From NCBI GenBank assembly GCA_015207365.1, contig JADEXA010000030.1:19348-83347 (forward strand): DNA of 64,000 nt, written 5' to 3'. The stretch is from Vacuolonema iberomarrocanum LEGE 07170. Its GTDB lineage: Bacteria; Cyanobacteriota; Cyanobacteriia; Elainellales; Elainellaceae. Below the pieces are notes generated by a model that worked only from the letters and a program-made list of their open reading frames with translations, was not told where the DNA came from and did no database searches. How positions within the stretch are numbered: position 1 is the stretch's first letter; the number at the start of each line of letters is the position of its first letter. Shown here piece after piece: positions 1 through 8,511 of this stretch. A program made the translations under genes and the position numbers.

Positions 1-382
1 CAATAACGAGCTCGGGTGCCCCTTCCAAATAGTCGTCTCCAGTGATCTGGACGCGTCCACCACAGGCTGTGTCTATCAGTAGCACGATATCGGGTTGGGG
101 TTCGTTATCCAAGTCCAGGCGAACAGTTAGTTTAATCCCTAGGCGTGAACCGGGTGTAGCGATTTGGTATGTCCAGAGCCAGCCATGCAAGCGACTATGG
201 GGTTCGGAATGTTGACGAAAGCGTAACGGAGAGGCCACAAACACCCTCCCTTCAATGAGTTCGGCTTTCTGAATCTGAGCGGCTCCAGCATAGCGCCGTT
301 CAAACTCTGAACGAGTTAGGCGATCGCCACTCTCGAGGGGGGGGGTGCCATGTGGAACGAAGGGCAGGGGCTGAGTCGTCAT
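1..382 (-). CDS. Uma2 family (DUF820) putative endonuclease, 3' part cut by window edge
   Basis: The reverse strand from the ATG at 382 reads MTTQPLPFVPHGTPPLESGD and runs open to base 1, giving about 127 residues without a stop. The pattern of a short N-terminal segment, an EFERRY region, an AELIEG motif, and then QPDIVLLID resembles the Uma2/DUF820 family. That family has a PD-(D/E)XK-like fold and is strongly expanded in cyanobacteria, with no firmly known role. The C-terminal part is missing only because the window starts here. Two further Uma2 genes lie at 9.7-11.0 kb. The family assignment is from recognised motifs and nuclease activity is an inference. Confidence 0.8.
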   Translation of the reverse strand, partial: MTTQPLPFVPHGTPPLESGDRLTRSEFERRYAGAAQIQKAELIEGRVFVASPLRFRQHSEPHSRLHGWLWTYQIATPGSRLGIKLTVRLDLDNEPQPDIVLLIDTACGGRVQITGDDYLEGAPELVI

Positions 383-407
383 GGCTGCATTGACTGTGGT
401 GCAGAAA

Positions 408-492
<85 letters not shown>

Positions 493-637
493 AGGCTTTT
501 TTATCTTAACCTGAGTTGGGGATAAAGCCTTGGCGACCCAAGTCGTGGCTGCGAGAACAACGCTTTGCGAGAGGATGCCTGAGTTTGATCCTGCCAAACA
601 CGAGATGGTTTCGACAGACATTCGGTGTTGCCAAAGA

Positions 638-1573
638 TTATGATTCGACTCCCACTAAAGGCGCTTCTGCTGCATACAGAACATCTTTGGAATGAATGCT
701 GAAGTCTGCATTGAGCCAAACGAGAGATGCTTCAGTGACGGTGCCGTTTTCTAGGGTGGCGAGGGAGAAGTTGCGGAGGCAGTTGTCGTCGGTGTGCAAG
801 ATGCGGGGAACGGCAGCAGCATTGAGGTAGAGGGTGCGATGGTCTTGGTGGATGGGGCGACGGAGGCGATCGCGCCGATGCCGCAACTGGTGGTGCATAT
901 GGCCAAAGGCAACGAGGGGGATGGATTTGCCCTGAGCCCGAGCGTGGGCGATCGCCGCTGCCAGATCGGGATCGCCATAGTCGCCACCGATGGGTCGCCA
1001 GTCACGACCGCAGGGATCTTCAGGCTCACCGCCCATGCCGACCGGGCCAGTGTGTCCGATAAAGATAACGGTATTGTGTTGGGCGCGATCGGCAGCGGCA
1101 ATGATGCGATCCGCCGACTCGGCCATACTGCTGACGTTGAAGTAATTTTCGTAGAAGTCGGCAAATTTCCACTCTGGCCCGCCCCAGGAGCAGGGACGTC
1201 CGCCCACAACCGTCAAACCCAGTTCAGGAAACTCGCGGGTGCCATAGCTGACATGAGCCTCGCCGAGGAGTTCCAGTTGACGCAGGAAACGATCTTCTTT
1301 GCGGCGATCGTAGGGGCACTTTTTGCGACCCCAGTCGGTAGCGGTGTACCAGGCGTCATGATTGCCCAGCACCACCGCATTTGGGATGGAGAGTTGGGCG
1401 ATCGACTCTACTACCGCCAACGCTTCGTTGCCAAAATCGCCGACGAGCAAAACTAAATCGACTCCCAGGTGCTTCAAGGCTCGCTCATCGTCAGCATCCC
1501 ACTGGTCATGGACATCGCCCACCACAGCGATGGTGAGAGGGCGGGCGGGAGAAGAATAGTGCAGCTCGCTCAT
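638..1573 (-). CDS. Metallophosphoesterase, TIGR04168-like
   Basis: A 311-residue protein with the calcineurin-type metal motifs in order: VVGDVHDQW (DxH) near residue 19, LLVGDFGNE (GDxxxE-like), VVLGNHDAW (GNHD), FIGHTGP and AFGHMHH (GHxH). These residues bind a dinuclear metal centre that hydrolyses phosphoesters. The substrate is unknown. The family is conserved in cyanobacteria and plants. An in-frame ATG 63 bases upstream (1636) exists, but homologous proteins begin just before the SPARPLTIAVVGD stretch, so the ATG at 1573 is preferred. It is transcribed away from the tyrosine kinase gene. Confidence 0.88.
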   Translation of the reverse strand: MSELHYSSPARPLTIAVVGDVHDQWDADDERALKHLGVDLVLLVGDFGNEALAVVESIAQLSIPNAVVLGNHDAWYTATDWGRKKCPYDRRKEDRFLRQLELLGEAHVSYGTREFPELGLTVVGGRPCSWGGPEWKFADFYENYFNVSSMAESADRIIAAADRAQHNTVIFIGHTGPVGMGGEPEDPCGRDWRPIGGDYGDPDLAAAIAHARAQGKSIPLVAFGHMHHQLRHRRDRLRRPIHQDHRTLYLNAAAVPRILHTDDNCLRNFSLATLENGTVTEASLVWLNADFSIHSKDVLYAAEAPLVGVES

Positions 1574-2021
1574 ATCAGTTTTCCTAAACTGTCGTCTCTC
1601 TATCCAGCATAAGGCTTCTGTTGAAGAGACTGGCATCGTTGAGGAGCGTTATCGGGATCATTTGGTGGCGATCGCTTGCATGCCGGACGAAACTCTTCCA
1701 GCTAGTAGTAGTGGAGATGCTGAGCGGTTTGAATCTGGTCGTTTGAGCCAAGGCCCATGGGGCCATGGCAGGGCAACTCCGAAAAAACTTTCGTGAAATT
1801 TTACGGGTCAAAGCATTCGTCGTCGTAATTACTAGCAGTAGTGCTGATTGCTTTCTTGGCACTGTTCCCCCTTCTTTTTCCCGTTCACTGGGTTGAAAGA
1901 TGGTTTGAAACGGTGGTTTTTCGTGCCCACGGCGCACGAAACATCAACCCTTTCCGCGATTTTTCAGTCTGGCTATGAGAAGGAGGAGAAAGGAAGACGA
2001 CTGCAACCATTGGGGACACCT
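1574..2021. other. Intergenic region between divergent genes
   Basis: This 448-base stretch separates the phosphoesterase from the tyrosine autokinase and must hold both promoters. A purine-rich run (aaggaggagaaagg) at about 1980-1994 resembles a ribosome binding site, but it lies some 28 bases before the chosen start. The reading frame of the kinase is open upstream to 1848, so a longer leader is possible. No RNA gene or repeat was recognised. Confidence 0.5.
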
Positions 2022-5000
2022 ATGCCCGTCGAATCGAATCCAAACCTTCACCACACCAATGGTCATGTGGCCGTCAACGGGTCGGTTAGCCCGGTTCCGG
2101 TTGTGGCATCCGAGGAGAATGAACTAGCGGAATTTGTGCAGATTATCCGCCGTCGCCTGCGGTTGTTTGGTGGGGTGGCGATCGCGGTTTCCCTGTCGTT
2201 GATTGGCTGGACTCTGACGCGCACGCCCGTCTATCGGGGAAGTTTTCAGCTGCTGGTTGAGCCCATTGCTGAATCCGACCCCTCCCGCCAACTCTTGCAA
2301 GAGGAAGCGCTGGGCGTCGGGTCAACCTTTGATTACGCGACCCAATTAGAGGTGCTGCGCAGTCCGGCGCGGCTCAACCCGATCCTGGACGAGTTGCAGG
2401 CAACCTATCCGGATTTTACCTATGGGGAGTTGTTGAGCAATTTGCAAATTAACCGCCTGCGCGACACCAAAGTGCTGGCGGTGAGTTATGAAGGGCACGA
2501 CCCTGAACGGGTTCAAACGGTTTTGGAATCTTTGTCCCAGTCCTTCTTGGACTATAGCTTTGAGCAACGGCAAGTCAGCCTGCGCCAGGGCATTTCCTTT
2601 GTGGATGAGCAGTTGCCCGAATTGCGCGAACGAGTGGACAACTTGCAGTCGCGGCTCGAAAGATTTCGACAGGAGTATAGCCTGCTCGATCCTGAAACGC
2701 GCGGTGGGGAGTTGTCAGGCTTTATCAGTGGTGTAGAGCAGCAGCGGCAGGAAACCCAGACGGCACTGGTGGAAGCGCGATCGCTCTATACCAATTTGCA
2801 GAGCCAGTTGGGCTTGAGCGATCGGGATGCGCTTCTCGCCTCAACTCTGAGTGAATCGCCTCGTTACCAGTCGTTGCTCAACCAATTGCGCGAAGTGGAA
2901 ACCGAGATTGCGACGGAGTCTGCCCGGTTTCAGCCAGATAGCCCCAATGTCGTTGTGCTCCAGGATCGGCGGAATAGCCTGCTACCTCTGCTGGATGCTG
3001 AAGCCGGGCGGCTATCTCAGAATGTAGTGGGAGGATCGGCCTCCGCTGCCAATGGCAACCTCACACCTACCGCCCTAGAACTGAGCCGGGAGCTAATCCA
3101 GACGGCCAATCAGGTGCGCCAACTGGAAGCTCGCAACCAGGCTCTCGCTGGTGTGGAGCAGCGCTTAAAGGAAGAATTTGCGATCGTGCCAGCCCTATCA
3201 CGGCAATATACCGAATTGCAACGGGAGTTGTCGGTGGCAACGGATAGCCTCAATCGGTTCCTCGCGACGCGGGAAACGCTGCAAATTGAAGCGGCCCAGA
3301 ACTCGATTCCCTGGGAGCTGATTGCAGCGCCCAACGTGTCGGAAAATCCTATTTCGCCCAACGTGCCACGGAACTTAATGCTAGGGGCGATCGCTGGACT
3401 CGCGGCTGGGAGTGTGGTCGCTATCCTAGTCGATAAGCTGGATCGGGTGATTCATACCGTTGATGATCTCAAAGCCCTCACCCAACTGCCGCTGCTGGGG
3501 ATTGTGCCCTATCGCCGTCCCAATCAAGCAGAGCCAGGGGGGGCTCCTCCCTCGGCCAACAGCGGAGCAGAGGCGGTGTCTGCCAGCCAAAATGGTGCGG
3601 CGGGTACGTCAACAGCGGCAGCGCGTGCTCGCTATTACTACACCACATCCCCATTCATTGAGGCGTTTCGCTCGATTTACACCAACCTACGCTTTTTGGG
3701 ATCCGATGCCCCCATTCGTTCGCTGGTCATTAGTTCCCCATCGCCAGCGGAAGGCAAATCGACCGTGACGCTCAACTTGGCTGAATCGGCGGCGGCGATG
3801 GGACAGCGGGTGTTGATTGTCGATGCCGACCTGCGCTGCCCGATCCTGCATGAACGCCTCAACATCGTAAACTTGCGTGGCCTCAGTGATTGCTTGACTG
3901 GGGCATACGAAGTGGAAACCCTGATCAGAGCGGTCGAGCGAGCGCCCAATTTGCATGTGTTGACGGCAGGAACATTGCCACCTGACCCCACGACGCTGCT
4001 TTCCTCCCGACGAATGCATGGACTAATGCAGCATCTGGCCTCGCGCTACCATCTCGTTATCTACGATGTACCGCCCTTGCTGGGCTTTGCCGATACGCCG
4101 CTGCTGGCATCCCATGCCGATGGCCTGATGCTGGTCGTGGCCTTGGGTAAAACCCAGCGCCATGACATCACCCAAACGCTAGACATACTACGCCTGTCGC
4201 CCATCAACCTTTTGGGCATGATCAGCAACGGGCTACGCCCCCGGAACTCGGCCTATTACAAATCCACCCACTACAACTATCGGTATTACTCGCCACATGC
4301 TGCACAGCATAAATCTGGGGTGGAAGCCGCATCAGCTTCTGTCCTCGAGCGCTTTTGGCCACAAATGCGCAATGGCAATGGATCGACGGCGAGTGCTGAA
4401 CCGTTAACGGCAGAATCACCTGCCCCAGCAGCTCCACCGACCCATAGCCCGTCCCCACCGCCACCCCCAGCGACCCATACAACTGCTCCACACGTCGCAC
4501 CGAAACAGCGTTCTGGTGGAGAGGTTGGTTCTGCGCCACCAAAATCTGTGCCACCCACGACGGCATCTAAGGTGCCGCCCCCACCGCCTAATCGATCGGC
4601 AGTGCAGTCAAAAGAATCGCCAGCGTCCCCGACAACGCGCCCGACGGCAGCACCCCAACCCTCTGGCAAAAAAGAAACCTCGAAACCCAAGCCATCCTCT
4701 CCGCCGCCAACGACGATCGCCAAACGGTCGACGGCTATGGTGCATGTGGGGCGATCGGCCATGGAAGCGGAAGCGCGATCGCCCGACTGGCTACGGTTGG
4801 TTGTCATTGCTGGCGTTGGTGCAACGTTGCTGGTTCTGTTGGTCTTGCAACTCGTGTCTCACTGGCGGAGCCGTGGCGATGCGCCAGCGCCAGCCCCTGC
4901 CGAAGATTCGCTGACGCTACCAGAGACTGCGCCCGATGATGAACCCAGCGAACCCGCTGTCGATTCCCTGGTTGAGCCTCCTGGGGCTGATTCTGTTGAG

Positions 5001-5075
5001 GAATCGCCTTCAGACGATAGCGATAAGGCGCCAGACGATCTGCTGAATCCATTTATTACACCACCGATGGAGTAG
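2022..5075 (+). CDS. Polysaccharide co-polymerase / BY-type tyrosine autokinase with proline-rich, membrane-anchored tail
   Basis: A 1017-residue protein of the Wzz-Wzc class that controls chain length and export of capsule or exopolysaccharide. In order it has a TM segment near 46-65, a Wzz domain and long coiled coil in the periplasm, TM2 near 449-469, and a cytoplasmic kinase. The kinase has Walker A (PAEGKSTV) near 570, A' (LIVDADLR) near 598 and B (LVIYDVPP) near 677. A tyrosine cluster (YYKSTHYNYRYY) near 742 is where such kinases normally end. Here about 265 more residues follow: a Pro/Ser/Thr-rich linker, a third hydrophobic segment near 923 and an acidic tail. The start at 2022 fits homologues; an upstream in-frame ATG at 1848 would add 58 residues unlike the family. 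Confidence 0.9.
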   Translation: MPVESNPNLHHTNGHVAVNGSVSPVPVVASEENELAEFVQIIRRRLRLFGGVAIAVSLSLIGWTLTRTPVYRGSFQLLVEPIAESDPSRQLLQEEALGVGSTFDYATQLEVLRSPARLNPILDELQATYPDFTYGELLSNLQINRLRDTKVLAVSYEGHDPERVQTVLESLSQSFLDYSFEQRQVSLRQGISFVDEQLPELRERVDNLQSRLERFRQEYSLLDPETRGGELSGFISGVEQQRQETQTALVEARSLYTNLQSQLGLSDRDALLASTLSESPRYQSLLNQLREVETEIATESARFQPDSPNVVVLQDRRNSLLPLLDAEAGRLSQNVVGGSASAANGNLTPTALELSRELIQTANQVRQLEARNQALAGVEQRLKEEFAIVPALSRQYTELQRELSVATDSLNRFLATRETLQIEAAQNSIPWELIAAPNVSENPISPNVPRNLMLGAIAGLAAGSVVAILVDKLDRVIHTVDDLKALTQLPLLGIVPYRRPNQAEPGGAPPSANSGAEAVSASQNGAAGTSTAAARARYYYTTSPFIEAFRSIYTNLRFLGSDAPIRSLVISSPSPAEGKSTVTLNLAESAAAMGQRVLIVDADLRCPILHERLNIVNLRGLSDCLTGAYEVETLIRAVERAPNLHVLTAGTLPPDPTTLLSSRRMHGLMQHLASRYHLVIYDVPPLLGFADTPLLASHADGLMLVVALGKTQRHDITQTLDILRLSPINLLGMISNGLRPRNSAYYKSTHYNYRYYSPHAAQHKSGVEAASASVLERFWPQMRNGNGSTASAEPLTAESPAPAAPPTHSPSPPPPPATHTTAPHVAPKQRSGGEVGSAPPKSVPPTTASKVPPPPPNRSAVQSKESPASPTTRPTAAPQPSGKKETSKPKPSSPPPTTIAKRSTAMVHVGRSAMEAEARSPDWLRLVVIAGVGATLLVLLVLQLVSHWRSRGDAPAPAPAEDSLTLPETAPDDEPSEPAVDSLVEPPGADSVEESPSDDSDKAPDDLLNPFITPPME

Positions 5076-5103
5076 GGACAACGGTATGGCTGCGCCAACC
5101 CCA

Positions 5104-5469
5104 TTAGCGTGACCGTCGCTGCCCATCCCAAGGGGGTGGCCCTTCGCCATCCTGAATAAAAATGACCTCGCCATTGCGACGGATGATGCGGTAGGCGTCG
5201 AAATCGTAGTCGTCATACTCGCCGACCACCGTTAGTTGCTCCCCTTCGCGAAGGGGGACGGTGTGATACCAGTGTGGGCCAGCATCAACGATGACCTGGC
5301 CGGTGCCGTCATCCAAAATAAATTCGTTGCCGAAAACAGCCCGAACGGTTCCTGCAATGGTTGTGCCTGGATCTCGCCCCAGCTCGCCAATCGGAACTTG
5401 GGCGATCGCAGGAAGACCATTCAAGCTGAACAGAGCAGTGACAAGTGTCCATCCAAACATCCGTCGCAT
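5104..5469 (-). CDS. Exported OB-fold (BOF/YgiW-like) protein
   Basis: A 121-residue protein with a hydrophobic signal peptide (MFGWTLVTALFSLNGLPAIA) ending in an AIAQ-type cleavage site. A small beta domain follows: TTIAGTVRAVFGNEFILDDG, then QVIVDAGPHW and a late EVIFI strand. The layout of G-T-V, F-x-L-D-D-G-T-G and V-D-A-G resembles the bacterial OB-fold family (YgiW/YdeI and related nucleic-acid-like OB domains), which act in the periplasm under stress. The chosen start is MRRMFGW at 5469; an ATG 75 bases upstream would delay the signal peptide. It is convergent with the tyrosine kinase gene, only 28 bases away. The precise function is unknown. Confidence 0.7.
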   Translation of the reverse strand: MRRMFGWTLVTALFSLNGLPAIAQVPIGELGRDPGTTIAGTVRAVFGNEFILDDGTGQVIVDAGPHWYHTVPLREGEQLTVVGEYDDYDFDAYRIIRRNGEVIFIQDGEGPPPWDGQRRSR

Positions 5470-5642
5470 AAGGCTTGATCTCAAGGGAATTGGGGAACGA
5501 TGTTCAACAGCGTTGGTATCGGACAAGTTTTCAAAAATGCTCAAAAAAAGATCCGTCCGCCAAAGCGGCAGAGGGAGAGGATTGTTACATCCTATGAGGG
5601 GACAATGACAGAACTATGACGACGTTGATCCTAGGGCTGTCG

Positions 5643-6662
5643 TCAATCGGCGATCGCCGCTCCCGGTTTTTCAACTTGCCCTGGCATGTGGTCTGGCTGT
5701 ACTTCGATCACCAGATCCGCTGTTTTGAGGAGTGGCGTCAAAAATAACTCTGGATGGAGCGCCCTCCAAAAATATTCGACAAAGACCACGATTTCCGCAT
5801 CGCTCATGCCCGATCGCCCCTGCTGTTTCATTTTCTGTTCAGCTTCCTGTCGCCACTGCTTGCTCAAGCGATAGTCTCCAGGATGCAGGACGACCAGCGC
5901 ATCCAACAGATCCCAAAGCGGCAAATAGTCCTGCAAACGATGGTTGCAGTCGAGGGCAAACGCCCGATCGTCCTCACTGGAAATTGGCCAAGGAGCAGTA
6001 TCGAACTGCGCCGCATCGAGGGGACGCATTCCCACAAACCAGCCCTCAAACAGCAGAATATCTATATTGGAGATGGGTTCGGGTGCGATGCGATCGCCCA
6101 TTCCCCCATGCAGCGATTTATCAAAGCGAGGCATCAGTACCGGGTCGGCACTGCCCGAACGCACCTGCTGCAAGACCTGAATCCCGGTGGCGATGTCATG
6201 GGTTCCAGGTGGTCCCCGCCAGCGCAGGCGTGGGTCAACCTGCTGGAGCTGCTGGCGATCGCCATAGGTTTTGTAAATATCGTCAATGGAAAGGATCGCG
6301 ACCCCGTAGCCCCATTGCTTCAGCAAACAGCTGAGGATTTGCGTAAGGGTGGTCTTCCCGGTGCCCTGCCCGCCGAGAAATCCCTGAATAATCGGGCGAT
6401 CGCGTTCCCGGCGCAGGTCAGCAATCTGTTCTGCCAACGGCAACCACAACCGCCAAAGGGTTTCCAGGTTCACGGCGCTCCACCCCAGAGTCTCGGCACA
6501 AAAAGCTTGCAACTGGGGATAGCACTCCCGCAAGTGTTCTAACTGCTGTTGTTGGGCGGCAGGTGAGCAATCAAACGCGGAGGTCTCTGAAGGCAGCTGG
6601 GCGATCGCGTCAGCCGGGGCGATCGTACCGTCTAGTACAGCCTGGAGAAGGGATGTCGTCAT
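5643..6662 (-). CDS. glyK: D-glycerate 3-kinase (plant/cyanobacterial GLYK type)
   Basis: A 339-residue P-loop kinase of the uridine kinase-like fold. Walker A is GGQGTGKT at residues 97-104. A LSIDDIYKT motif and a LLFEGWFVGMRP motif typify the GLYK family. The enzyme phosphorylates D-glycerate to 3-phosphoglycerate, the last step of the photorespiratory C2 cycle, in the cytosol. Length matches cyanobacterial GLYK. It begins with ATG at 6662 and ends with TGA overlapping the HIP1 octamer. No operon partner is evident. The assignment rests on recognised family motifs; the gene symbol is the usual one rather than proven here. Confidence 0.87.
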   Translation of the reverse strand: MTTSLLQAVLDGTIAPADAIAQLPSETSAFDCSPAAQQQQLEHLRECYPQLQAFCAETLGWSAVNLETLWRLWLPLAEQIADLRRERDRPIIQGFLGGQGTGKTTLTQILSCLLKQWGYGVAILSIDDIYKTYGDRQQLQQVDPRLRWRGPPGTHDIATGIQVLQQVRSGSADPVLMPRFDKSLHGGMGDRIAPEPISNIDILLFEGWFVGMRPLDAAQFDTAPWPISSEDDRAFALDCNHRLQDYLPLWDLLDALVVLHPGDYRLSKQWRQEAEQKMKQQGRSGMSDAEIVVFVEYFWRALHPELFLTPLLKTADLVIEVQPDHMPGQVEKPGAAIAD

Positions 6663-6695
6663 GGGTGATGGAAAGTACGCAGATAGGGAGAATTA

Positions 6696-6853
6696 GGAAC
6701 GCGGATGAATGCGGATGGACGCGGATTGAAGAGACGTACTCATCGTAGAAAATACTGCCATCAAAACCTTTGCGCTATCAATTTGCAAACTTCTTTGTCC
6801 GCATTTCTTGCCCCACTGTCACCCCAGGCCACATCTGCGTTCATCCGCGTTCC
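6696..6853. repeat. 158-bp stretch bounded by 22-bp inverted repeats
   Basis: The left end (6696-6717, starting GGAACGCGGATGAATGCGGA) is repeated as a reverse complement at 6832-6853, with two mismatches. The interior is AT-richer and without a convincing gene. A further partial unit, GGACGCGGATT, directly follows the left arm. The arrangement suggests a small non-autonomous mobile element or a REP-type repeat pair between glyK and the Ycf20 gene. No target duplication was obvious. Confidence 0.6.
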
Positions 6854-6872
6854 AATGTTTCTGGATTTTGGA

Positions 6873-7217
6873 CTAACTCCCCAACTTGAAGGCTTCTAGG
6901 ACTAGTCCATAGGAAAGACCGATTTTGGTGGCGTTGAGGGTTTCGGCAAAGAGCGATCGCGCTTTATTTCCAGCTTGGCGGTCGCTGCGTCGATAGACGA
7001 ACCAGCTAATCGCTTCGGTCAAAATCACAAGAAAGGCGGCTGCCAGGATATCCAGTTCAGCTTCTTGCCCAGCACTGGTCGCTAGTGCGGTTGCTAGGAA
7101 GTTGCCAAACAACAAGCCCAGGATGACTAAGGAGATGCGCCGCCAGGGATTTTGCAGCCATCCCGTAAGACGAGTCATTGCATCATCTGTCAGGCGGTTG
7201 AGTCTCGTATTTTGCAT
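6873..7217 (-). CDS. Ycf20-like protein (DUF565)
   Basis: A 114-residue membrane protein with two hydrophobic segments (ISLVILGLLFGNFLATALAT and LDILAAAFLVILTEAISWFV) and a conserved C-terminal block ending in KIGLSYGLVLEAFKLGS. This pattern is that of Ycf20/DUF565, encoded in algal plastids and cyanobacteria. In green algae it affects non-photochemical quenching. The length is typical. The start ATG at 7217 gives MQNTRLNRL. It is a single gene with the inverted-repeat element right behind its stop codon. Confidence 0.85.
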   Translation of the reverse strand: MQNTRLNRLTDDAMTRLTGWLQNPWRRISLVILGLLFGNFLATALATSAGQEAELDILAAAFLVILTEAISWFVYRRSDRQAGNKARSLFAETLNATKIGLSYGLVLEAFKLGS

Positions 7218-7454
7218 AGCGCGATCGAAGCCTTGGGTGAAAGCATCAATTCTGTTGGTTTTATCCTATCGCCTCTAGACTGAACTAGCGTATCGGTACA
7301 ATGCTGTGTGCGACGGCTATGTTGTCGAACATTACAAAATGATACGTAGAACCGCATCAACCATTACGCTTCGTTGCGATCGCTCATTCTCGAAAAACCA
7401 TCGTGATACGGTCATCAGTGTTGGTTTAGCGAAGATTGCAGCCTTTTTTAATAG

Positions 7455-7667
7455 ATGAACAACACCTCTATGATCTCCAACGCCGATTCTTCCCAAACAT
7501 CTCCTAGAGAAGATTTCAGCGAATACGTTGCCCATCTGCAACTACACATGGCGCTCCATGCTCGCAAACTTGTGCCCACGCTGACTCAATCCAACGATAG
7601 CCGCGAAAATTTGCTGCACGAGACCCAAGCAAATTTCGAAAAGTTTATCTCTCGCCAAATGCTGTAA
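7455..7667 (+). CDS. Small hypothetical protein
   Basis: A 70-residue, hydrophilic, probably helical protein (HLQLHMALHARKLVPTL and NLLHETQANFEKFISRQM). I do not recognise a family. In its favour are the absence of an alternative gene in this space and a strong intrinsic terminator 80 bases after its stop. Against it are a weak ribosome binding site (ttttttaatag) and a competing open frame on the other strand (7332-7541). The ATG at 7455 is used; a second in-frame ATG lies at 7470. Confidence 0.45.
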   Translation: MNNTSMISNADSSQTSPREDFSEYVAHLQLHMALHARKLVPTLTQSNDSRENLLHETQANFEKFISRQML

Positions 7668-7745
7668 AGCGCTTACCATAAGCATTAGACAGTTATAAGA
7701 AAAAACGTTGTCCTCTGGTTCAACCCCTCACATATTGCATCTCCA

Positions 7746-7780
7746 AGCAGGGTTCTTGCTAGCAAGAACCCTGCTTTTTA
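7746..7780 (+). terminator. Rho-independent terminator
   Basis: A perfect 15-bp inverted repeat (AGCAGGGTTCTTGCT followed at once by its complement) ends in TTTTTA. It lies after the small ORF at 7455-7667 and before the lipoprotein gene, so it would close the upstream transcript. Confidence 0.8.
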
Positions 7781-7903
7781 GTCGGTTGTTGAGAGGCGTC
7801 GCTGGTCCTGTGACGCAGCTATCAAGCGTGCTGATTGGGATGCAAAAGGGTGCCATCTGAGGCAGTCTATAAATACTGACTTTGTTCCAGCAAAGAAGAG
7901 ACC

Positions 7904-8404
7904 ATGACCATACCATCTCGTCTTGTGTTAGCAAGCGGTTTGCTATTGCTCGCGGGTTGCTCGGCTTCGCCTGACAATCTGGCTGAGGAACACTTAAGCT
8001 TCATTCAGACAGGAAATGTGAGTGAAGCCCGTGAACAGTATTGTGTACTTGGAGAAAGTCTCAGGCTGCACGATGTTAGAGACTTTGAGATTGTCAGTAC
8101 TACGACAAAGAGTCGAGATGGCTTTGATTTTACTGAGATAGTCGCAAATGTTGACACTAGCCAGTTCAAGCTGATTGACCCAGGTACAGGGCCTCAACAA
8201 ATTCCTATTAGACAAGTGACGATAGAGGTTTGGGACTCCGACGACTTCTATGAAGGGCTTGTGCTTTCGACAGCCAGGTTCAATGAGCTTAGCCAAAGAA
8301 ATGAGTCCATCACCGGCATGCCAGCGGAACCCCTAGATACTCCCGGCAGAGAGGCTGTCAACCCGTCTAAACTATGTGCTTTTCTACCCTTTGAGCAATT
8401 TTAG
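7904..8404 (+). CDS. Putative lipoprotein of unknown function
   Basis: A 166-residue protein with a classic lipoprotein signal: MTIPSRLVLASG, hydrophobic LLLLAG, then the lipobox cysteine (LLAGC, Cys 19). The mature part has no family I recognise. It resembles small exported domains that start with a helical NLAEEHLSFIQTGN segment, as in DUF4878-like lumazine-binding folds, but this is only a loose impression. A purine-rich AAAGAAGAG lies just upstream of the ATG. The gene is monocistronic. Its base composition is slightly AT-richer than the flanking genes. Confidence 0.75.
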   Translation: MTIPSRLVLASGLLLLAGCSASPDNLAEEHLSFIQTGNVSEAREQYCVLGESLRLHDVRDFEIVSTTTKSRDGFDFTEIVANVDTSQFKLIDPGTGPQQIPIRQVTIEVWDSDDFYEGLVLSTARFNELSQRNESITGMPAEPLDTPGREAVNPSKLCAFLPFEQF

Positions 8405-8511
8405 AAACAGGCGATCGCAACAGTTCAAAACGAGTGCTTTGCTGCGGAGCGGCGGGCTAACGTTCTCTTGACCTCCCGCTCATCAGAGCAATCGACGATG
8501 TCAACCGACGT

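Noticed and set aside
794..1456. 220-codon open frame on the forward strand
   Set aside because: It is the complement of the metallophosphoesterase gene, whose metal motifs are clear; the forward translation has no family resemblance.
4286..4807. 173-codon reverse-strand frame rich in Gly and Val
   Set aside because: It mirrors the proline-rich tail of the tyrosine kinase; low-complexity coding often leaves open opposite frames.
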